In this document: piece by piece, positions 1 through 3,995 of the stretch
Position numbering within the stretch: the first letter of the stretch is position 1
Layout of the letters: each line of letters starts with the position of its first letter
From: Gammaproteobacteria bacterium
GTDB taxonomy: Bacteria; Pseudomonadota; Gammaproteobacteria; Pseudomonadales; Azotimanducaceae
Length of the DNA: 5,918 bases
Direction of reading: 5' to 3'
Assembly: GCA_002727775.1 (NCBI GenBank)
Contig: PBUF01000014.1
Coordinates: 67,395-73,312, forward strand
Made by a program: the position numbers and the translations under genes
Notes under the pieces: model-generated
Told to the model about the DNA's origin: nothing
Seen by the model: only the letters and a program-made list of their open reading frames with translations
Database searches by the model: none

Positions 1-329
1 AATTGGCTGAAGGCATTGGGACCCTCGGTCACATGGACTAACTGTAATTGCCGTCCTAGCAAAGAGTTAATCTCTTCAAAATCATCGACACTTGAATGCA
101 AACTTATCAACGCATCCAGAGGCTCAAGCAAGGATCTATCGTAAGGACCGAAGCGCCTCTCTAAATTCTCTAGCTCTTGCACATAAAGGTCCACCTGACT
201 TGTATATTCTGTGCTTTTCCTTACTCGAGACAGCTCTTCCTCTGCTGAAAAGACTGAATTTCCAGTTAAGCAAAATAAAAGATAAAGGAGGGGAGGAATC
301 CGGCGAGCAGTTTGAGTAGAAACAGACAT
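1..329 (-). CDS. Exported protein, probable TPR-repeat family, partial (C-terminus beyond left edge)
   Basis: An open frame of 109 complete codons reads from an ATG at 329 to the left edge without a stop, so only the N-terminus is present. It begins MSVSTQTARR, then a hydrophobic stretch (about residues 11-28, PPLLYLLFCLTGNSVFSA), which looks like a Sec signal peptide cleaved near the Ala at 29. The mature part is acidic and helical. A segment around residues 59-88 (RFGPYDRSLLEPLDALISL...) followed by RQLQLVHVTEGPNAFS resembles the first repeat of exported tetratricopeptide proteins, in which similar phrasing precedes further repeats. That assignment is by recollection of the family and is moderate at best. 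A GGAG lies only 1 nt before the ATG, so the start is not well supported; the frame is open further upstream, but the signal peptide fits this ATG. A terminator upstream separates it from the preceding gene, so it is probably transcribed on its own. Confidence 0.7.
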   Translation of the reverse strand, partial: MSVSTQTARRIPPLLYLLFCLTGNSVFSAEEELSRVRKSTEYTSQVDLYVQELENLERRFGPYDRSLLEPLDALISLHSSVDDFEEINSLLGRQLQLVHVTEGPNAFSQ

Positions 330-346
330 GCTCCGTAATATTTTCT

Positions 347-374
347 GTAATAGATACAATAGACGGGGCCTCAA
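347..374 (-). promoter_or_regulatory. Candidate sigma70-type promoter for the leftmost gene
   Basis: On the minus strand TTGAGG (374-369) is followed after 16 nt by TATTAC (352-347). These match the -35 and -10 consensus at 4 of 6 positions each. The element lies between the upstream terminator and the ATG at 329 and would give a leader of only about 10 nt. Promoters of this quality also arise by chance. Confidence 0.3.
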
Positions 375-414
375 TGTTGAGTTTCGTCCGGATACAATGA
401 ACAAAAACCTATAG

Positions 415-453
415 AAAAAATAACACCAGAACAAACTATGCTCTGGTGTTATT
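415..453 (-). terminator. Rho-independent terminator after the NIPSNAP gene
   Basis: A perfect 12-bp inverted repeat (419-430 with 442-453, arm AATAACACCAGA) encloses an 11-nt loop. On the minus strand it is followed by a run of six T (420-415). It starts 9 nt after the stop codon of the gene ending at 463, which is the classic position. It should end the three-gene minus-strand transcript and isolate the leftmost gene. Part of the stem is A/T pairs adjoining the U tract. On the plus strand the stem is not followed by a T run, so it works best in the minus direction. Confidence 0.9.
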
Positions 454-462
454 GTCTAAATC

Positions 463-921
463 TTATTTGAGATTTGAGTAATCTGTCGTGCTCATCATGT
501 AAGCTTCGATCGAAAGTGGTACCTCATACTTTGCTCGTAATGCATGCCAAGCTGGGTCCGCTGCGAAGTCAGCCCATACCTGAGATCGGTGCGCTCTATC
601 TCTATAGGCAAGCATCCACACTAAAGTATTGGGATCATCAAGTCTCTGCCAGACTGCTACTACCTCCGCACCATGTTTTTCGAAAATAGCAACTTCCTCT
701 TCTCGAAATCTCTGATGTAAGTCGTCAATACCACCCTTACCATCGACCGCTGGCTCTGCCGTATACATGCGCAGCTCAAAACATCGTGCATCAGACCCAA
801 CATTTTTTGAAAAGTCCTCCGATAATTGCCCCGCTGGGCCACAGGGCTCTGGAGCTTCACCTGCGTTTGCAAAACCAATCAAACCAAAGATGGCGAGAAA
901 AGCTAATAACATCTTATTCAT
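463..921 (-). CDS. Exported NIPSNAP-family protein
   Basis: This is a 152-residue protein. Residues 1-20 (MNKMLLAFLAIFGLIGFANA) form a Sec signal peptide with an A-N-A cleavage motif. The mature domain from about residue 47 (CFELRMYTAEP), with RFREEEVAIFEKHG (71-84), VAVWQRLDDPNTLVWMLAY (88-106) and WADFAADPAWHALRAKYE (116-133), matches the NIPSNAP domain, a dimeric alpha/beta-barrel fold related to ABM and Dabb proteins. No catalytic activity is generally established for bacterial members. Export to the periplasm is inferred from the signal peptide. Two cysteines (27 and 47) could form a disulfide there. The frame stays open upstream to a TTG at 948, but GGAG at 931-928, 6 nt before the ATG at 921, and the signal peptide select the ATG. 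It follows the methyltransferase gene by 27 bp and is the last gene of the unit before the terminator. Confidence 0.9.
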   Translation of the reverse strand: MNKMLLAFLAIFGLIGFANAGEAPEPCGPAGQLSEDFSKNVGSDARCFELRMYTAEPAVDGKGGIDDLHQRFREEEVAIFEKHGAEVVAVWQRLDDPNTLVWMLAYRDRAHRSQVWADFAADPAWHALRAKYEVPLSIEAYMMSTTDYSNLK

Positions 922-927
922 TTCTAT

Positions 928-931
928 CTCC
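928..931 (-). promoter_or_regulatory. Ribosome binding site fixing the NIPSNAP start
   Basis: GGAG reads on the minus strand at 931-928, with a 6-nt spacer to the ATG at 921-919. It supports this start over the in-frame TTG at 948. That TTG would add nine charged or polar residues ahead of the signal peptide, and it sits directly at the end of the upstream gene. Confidence 0.8.
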
Positions 932-948
932 GTTAATTTATATTTCAA

Positions 949-1713
949 CTATTGCTTCCTAAAAAGTAAAACAAACTTATCCGTTTGACCTTGAATAGAG
1001 GGATCAAATACCCCCGCCTCAAGAGAATCATTCGAATTTGCGTGCAAATCTGAGCTTCTTTCCATCGACAAACCAGCACCATTTGCCAAGCTCATAACCA
1101 GACTTTCACTGATTCTATGAAGGGTTCCTCCTACAGCAATATCGGAGCCCTCCGCGGCTTTGTGATCTACAGCAAGAAAAACACCACCCGGCTTAAGGAC
1201 TCTGGCAATGTCTTCAAAAGCGCGTTCGGGATTTCCGACACTTTGACCCCCTGGCTCGAAACCAAGCTCATGAGGCCCCAAAATCCATGTAACCATATCA
1301 ACAGAGTTATCATTGGCTTCTAACTGGTCAAAATTAACTCGGCTAAGGGTCACGTTCGATAGACGATTATTTGCTAAACGTGCTCCAACCGCTTCACCAA
1401 AAAAGCTGTCGAATGCTGGGGGATTTTGCATTATCACACTTCCATCACTTCCCACTGTCCTGCTAAGTATTTCTGTGTAGTATCCGGTTCCTGCCTCCAT
1501 TTCTAGTATCGTCATACCCTCCTCAATACCTGCAAAAGCCAGTACCTCTAATGGCATACGCCGACTATCATCTAACATATCTTCTGATGGTCTTTCACTA
1601 TTATTGAGAGCAGCTTGCACAATGTCCGCTGATGAAGCCGCTTGTGTCACTGCTGCTGCAAACAGTAAAGTTTGAATAATGACATAGCGAGTGAATAAAC
1701 TAATTAGTGTCAT
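949..1713 (-). CDS. Exported class I methyltransferase-like protein (COG4798 type)
   Basis: This is a 254-residue protein. Residues 1-25 (MTLISLFTRY, then a hydrophobic run ending AVTQA) form a probable Sec signal peptide. The rest follows the COG4798 predicted methyltransferases: RRMPLEVLAFAGIEEGMTILEM (51-72), the SAM-binding glycine loop EAGTGYYTEIL (73-83), RVLKPGG (171-177), VDHKA (182-186), HRISESLV (199-206) and a C-terminal block VFDPSIQGQTDKFVLLF (235-251). The acidic residue normally found at the end of the second beta strand is not evident (VIMQNPP, 93-99). Substrate is unknown. A periplasmic location is inferred from the signal peptide and is puzzling, because SAM is cytoplasmic. 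The start is the ATG at 1713, preceded by AAAGGGG and a 6-nt spacer; an in-frame TTG at 1740 is less likely. It lies 107 bp after the ABM gene and 27 bp before the NIPSNAP gene, and is probably co-transcribed at least with the latter. Confidence 0.87.
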   Translation of the reverse strand: MTLISLFTRYVIIQTLLFAAAVTQAASSADIVQAALNNSERPSEDMLDDSRRMPLEVLAFAGIEEGMTILEMEAGTGYYTEILSRTVGSDGSVIMQNPPAFDSFFGEAVGARLANNRLSNVTLSRVNFDQLEANDNSVDMVTWILGPHELGFEPGGQSVGNPERAFEDIARVLKPGGVFLAVDHKAAEGSDIAVGGTLHRISESLVMSLANGAGLSMERSSDLHANSNDSLEAGVFDPSIQGQTDKFVLLFRKQ

Positions 1714-1719
1714 GCCTTG

Positions 1720-1726
1720 CCCCTTT
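1720..1726 (-). promoter_or_regulatory. Ribosome binding site fixing the methyltransferase start
   Basis: AAAGGGG reads at 1726-1720 on the minus strand, 6 nt before the ATG at 1713-1711. It falls inside the longer frame that begins at the TTG at 1740, so its presence argues that the ATG, immediately followed by the signal peptide, is the true start. Confidence 0.75.
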
Positions 1727-1820
1727 CTGAGTTTCCTCAAGATTCAATAATAGCGATAGTTTCCAAGTCCAAAGTAGTCAGTATCGCAGTTTATAGTAAA
1801 ACGAGCTGCAAAAGCATCTA

Positions 1821-2120
1821 TCAGTTTAAATCTGGCCATAGAAGCTCTGATAGATGAGGCGAACGATCAACTAAAGGAATCACTTTAGGTAGGTAAAGCT
1901 CGGTAAATGCCTTGGCATTCTTATGACGCTCCAGGTCCCCGTCATTGGCCCACTGCTCAACCAGGATAAATTGCTGGACGTCAGAAGAAGAGTGATAGAC
2001 CTCGAAACGAATACAGCCCGGCTCCTCACTCGACCGTTTAGCCTGCTCCTTAAGTAACTCTCTAACCAAACTAATATTCTTAATGTCTTTTACTCTAAGA
2101 AGTACATTATTGTAGACCAT
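1821..2120 (-). CDS. Small ABM-type (antibiotic biosynthesis monooxygenase) domain protein
   Basis: This is a 99-residue protein with no signal peptide, so probably cytoplasmic. Its length and pattern are those of single-domain ABM proteins: a first strand MVYNNVLLRVKD, a helix (17-31, SLVRELLKEQAKRSS), the hallmark EEPGCIRFEVY (32-42), a strand FILVEQWAND (51-60), then LERHKNAKAF (63-72) and a final helix and tail. The family folds as a dimeric ferredoxin-like alpha/beta barrel. Members include cofactor-independent quinol-forming monooxygenases, LsrG-like isomerases and proteins with no known activity, so the reaction cannot be assigned here. The start is an ATG with GGAGG and a 9-nt, mostly T spacer. 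It is the first gene of the leftward cluster and diverges from the FMN dehydrogenase gene. The 107-bp gap to the next gene has no clear terminator, so read-through is likely. Confidence 0.87.
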   Translation of the reverse strand: MVYNNVLLRVKDIKNISLVRELLKEQAKRSSEEPGCIRFEVYHSSSDVQQFILVEQWANDGDLERHKNAKAFTELYLPKVIPLVDRSPHLSELLWPDLN

Positions 2121-2129
2121 AAAAAAAAT

Positions 2130-2134
2130 CCTCC
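2130..2134 (-). promoter_or_regulatory. Ribosome binding site of the ABM gene with T8 spacer
   Basis: GGAGG at 2134-2130 is separated from the ATG at 2120 by A followed by eight T on the coding strand, a 9-nt spacer. The SD itself is strong. The homopolymeric spacer is unusual and is discussed as a finding. Confidence 0.75.
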
Positions 2135-2194
2135 GAAAGCGGATATTAACCGTTTACCAGATTTACTTATAGATGCCCTCAACTACAGGAAACT

Positions 2195-2222
2195 TTGAGT
2201 AGGCAAGATTTAACGATAGAAT
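2195..2222 (+). promoter_or_regulatory. Candidate sigma70-type promoter for the FMN dehydrogenase gene
   Basis: TTGAGT (2195-2200) and TAGAAT (2217-2222) are separated by 16 nt. They match the -35 consensus at 4 of 6 positions and the -10 consensus at 5 of 6. Transcription would begin near 2229, giving a leader of about 24 nt that includes GAGG at 2240-2243, 9 nt before the ATG at 2253. The placement is right for the plus-strand pair; there is no experimental support. Confidence 0.5.
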
Positions 2223-2252
2223 TGACTATGGATTGTATCGAGGAAAGCTATC

Positions 2253-3413
2253 ATGTTCCGACAGCTTAAGAACTGCCACAACGTTGACGATCTCAGGCTT
2301 CTGGCGAAGCAGCGCCTCCCGGGTCCTATATTCCATTATATAGACGGAGCCGCAGATGACGAAGTTACCTATCGTCGAAATACTTCCGCTTTCGAAGATT
2401 GCGACCTGGTGCCAAATGTTTTGGCTGGCGTGGAAAATATTGACATGTCTGTTACTGTAATGGGGCAGAAGCTTGATCTACCCATTTTTTGCTCACCCAC
2501 CGCATTGCAAAGACTATTTCATCATGACGGAGAGCGGGCCGTCGCCAAAGCGGCGGAGAAATTTGGGACCATGTTTGGTGTTTCAGCATTGGGTACTGTT
2601 ACCCTGAAAGAAATAGGAGACATAATATCTACACCTAAATTATTTCAATTTTACTTTCACAAAGACAGAGGTCTTAATGATGCAATGGTCGAGAGAGCTC
2701 AGGCCGCTAATTTCAATGCTCTAGCCTTGACCGTAGACACGATTACTGGAGGAAACAGAGAGAGGGATCTTTATACAGGATTCACGTCACCACCAAAACT
2801 CACTTTAAAGAGTTTACTCAGCTTTGCCATACACCCGGGTTGGGCGCTCAATTACTTTTTTGGTGAAGCGTTTGAATTGGCCGAATTAAAAGATTTCGTT
2901 CAGCAAGGGTCAAATGTCTCAGTTTCCATCGGTGATTATTTTGCAAACATGCTAGATCAATCTATGAGTTGGTCAGATGCAGAAGCACTCAAGGCTAGGT
3001 GGGGCGGCCCTTTTTGCTTGAAAGGCATCATGAGTGTTGCTGACGCAAAAAAGGCCGTAGATATAGGCGCAGATGCAATAATGATTTCCAATCATGGTGG
3101 AAGACAGTTGGATGGCTCGCGATCGCCTTTCGATCAAATCAGTGAAATAAGCGATGCGGTCGGCGACAAAATCGATGTGATATTAGACGGCGGGATAAGG
3201 CGGGGAACACACGTTCTTAAGGCAATAGCTGCAGGCGCTAAGGCTTGTTCCGGTGGACGCATGTACCTTTACTCCTTGGCAGCTGCTGGACAACCTGGAG
3301 TAGAAAAAGCCTTAGGCAATTTAAAAGCCGAAATACAGAGAGACATGAAGCTGCTTGGTGTGACCAGCATTTCACAAATAGATCGCAATATGCTTCGCTA
3401 TAGGACAAGATAA
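2253..3413 (+). CDS. FMN-dependent alpha-hydroxy-acid dehydrogenase (LldD-like)
   Basis: A 386-residue, full-length member of the FMN alpha-hydroxy-acid oxidase/dehydrogenase family, which oxidises L-2-hydroxy acids (lactate, glycolate, mandelate and others) to 2-oxo acids. Family landmarks in order: HYIDGAADDE (28-37, substrate-binding Tyr 29), PIFCSPTALQRL (77-88, FMN site), FQFYFHKDRG (131-140, Tyr 134), LTVDT (159-163, Asp 162), GNRERD (167-172), Lys 258 in LKGIM, the catalytic SNHGGRQLDG (279-288, His 281 and Arg 284), LDGGIRRG (311-318) and the phosphate-binding SGGRMYLY (333-340). The central segment (about 175-240, with HPGW and SMSW) has the length and phrasing of the E. coli LldD loop. 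In related enzymes this region contacts the membrane, favouring a quinone-linked dehydrogenase over an oxidase; this is inference. No signal peptide, so it is probably at the cytoplasmic face of the membrane. The start has GAGG 9 nt upstream. It is followed after 48 bp by the anchored unknown protein, probably in one transcript. The substrate is not determinable. Confidence 0.93.
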   Translation: MFRQLKNCHNVDDLRLLAKQRLPGPIFHYIDGAADDEVTYRRNTSAFEDCDLVPNVLAGVENIDMSVTVMGQKLDLPIFCSPTALQRLFHHDGERAVAKAAEKFGTMFGVSALGTVTLKEIGDIISTPKLFQFYFHKDRGLNDAMVERAQAANFNALALTVDTITGGNRERDLYTGFTSPPKLTLKSLLSFAIHPGWALNYFFGEAFELAELKDFVQQGSNVSVSIGDYFANMLDQSMSWSDAEALKARWGGPFCLKGIMSVADAKKAVDIGADAIMISNHGGRQLDGSRSPFDQISEISDAVGDKIDVILDGGIRRGTHVLKAIAAGAKACSGGRMYLYSLAAAGQPGVEKALGNLKAEIQRDMKLLGVTSISQIDRNMLRYRTR

Positions 3414-3461
3414 GCATAGAAATCACTAACCAAGAGTATAGACGGAACGTCATAAAGGCAT

Positions 3462-3995
3462 ATGAAGACAGCTAAAAGATACTCGGCTACGGTACTAACC
3501 TTTTTTGTGCTGATTCCCAGCCTGTTTTTCGTCTACATGCGCCTGCACGACGGGCCTGTGGAATTTGTGCCTTGGTTTACCATTAGCACTGGCGGGCCTT
3601 TCCGCTCTGGACAGCTACTGCCATCTCCAAAAGACTGGACCTTTCTCAAGAATCGAGAAGAAATTGAGATGGAAACTTTAAACCTGGGTACGACCAAAAC
3701 CATTTGGACTATGGTAGTCGATGGTCGATTATTTGTGGCTAGTGGCAGGCGGCAGACTTGGTATGGCAAATACTGGAAACAGTGGCCGCAAAGAGTCGAA
3801 GAAGATGACAGGATCATTCTCCGTGTAGACGATTCTCTTTATGAACAGCGCTTAGTCCCAATTAAAGAGGGCGAGATAATTCTGCCTATTTTGCAGGAAT
3901 CGTGGCGCAAATATGGAAGAGGCTCTGAACCGACATCGACTACTCGAGTTGACGATGAACTTATTTGGCTTTTTGAGATCGTGGATCGTGCCTAG
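3462..3995 (+). CDS. Membrane-anchored protein of unknown function, possible PNPOx-like split barrel
   Basis: A 177-residue protein I cannot name. A basic start (MKTAKRY) precedes one hydrophobic segment at about residues 8-26 (SATVLTFFVLIPSLFFVYM), read as an uncleaved signal anchor with the bulk of the protein in the periplasm. The outer domain has GGPFRSGQL (44-52), TTKTIWTMVVDGRLFVASG (77-95), a Trp-rich TWYGKYWKQWP (99-109), then RIILRVDDSLYEQRLVPI (117-134) and a C-terminal WRKYGR (148-153). Alternating beta strands of the form 'W..VVDGR.FV.SG ... I.LRVD...YE.RLV' recall the pyridoxamine-5'-phosphate-oxidase-like split barrel or deazaflavin-dependent nitroreductase fold. That is a resemblance only. 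AAAGG lies just 3 nt before the ATG, a short spacing. It follows the FMN dehydrogenase by 48 bp, suggesting co-transcription. Its stop codon overlaps that of the convergent PQQ dehydrogenase gene. Confidence 0.85.
   Translation: MKTAKRYSATVLTFFVLIPSLFFVYMRLHDGPVEFVPWFTISTGGPFRSGQLLPSPKDWTFLKNREEIEMETLNLGTTKTIWTMVVDGRLFVASGRRQTWYGKYWKQWPQRVEEDDRIILRVDDSLYEQRLVPIKEGEIILPILQESWRKYGRGSEPTSTTRVDDELIWLFEIVDRA

Larger units (their letters stand above)
2121..2252. promoter_or_regulatory. Divergent intergenic promoter region with possible operator
   Basis: This 132-bp gap lies between the divergently transcribed ABM and FMN dehydrogenase genes and must hold promoters for both units. It contains the plus-strand promoter candidate listed separately. 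It also has a weak minus-strand -10 candidate, TATAAG (2171-2166), with a poor -35 (GTTTCC). A 13-bp palindrome with one mismatched pair, CGGATATTAACCG (2140-2152), lies between that -10 and the ABM ribosome binding site and could be an operator. No regulator gene is present in the window. Confidence 0.45.

Noticed and set aside
92..319. Plus-strand open frame of 75 codons
   Set aside because: It lies antisense to the signal-peptide-bearing partial gene, lacks a convincing ribosome binding site, and its translation shows no family features.
1753..1787. Inverted repeat GCGATA / TATCGC in the gap before the methyltransferase gene
   Set aside because: Only 6 bp with a 23-nt spacer, no T run follows on either strand, and mismatches start at once inside the arms. 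It is likely chance and does not make a terminator.
1714..1820. Possible internal promoter for the methyltransferase gene (TTGGAC with TATTAT)
   Set aside because: The spacing is only 14 nt, outside the normal range, and no better pair was found, so it is not listed as a promoter.
3441..3451. Small hairpin GACG-GAA-CGTC just upstream of the anchored-protein gene
   Set aside because: A 4-bp stem with no T tract is too weak for a terminator. An effect on the nearby ribosome binding site cannot be supported.
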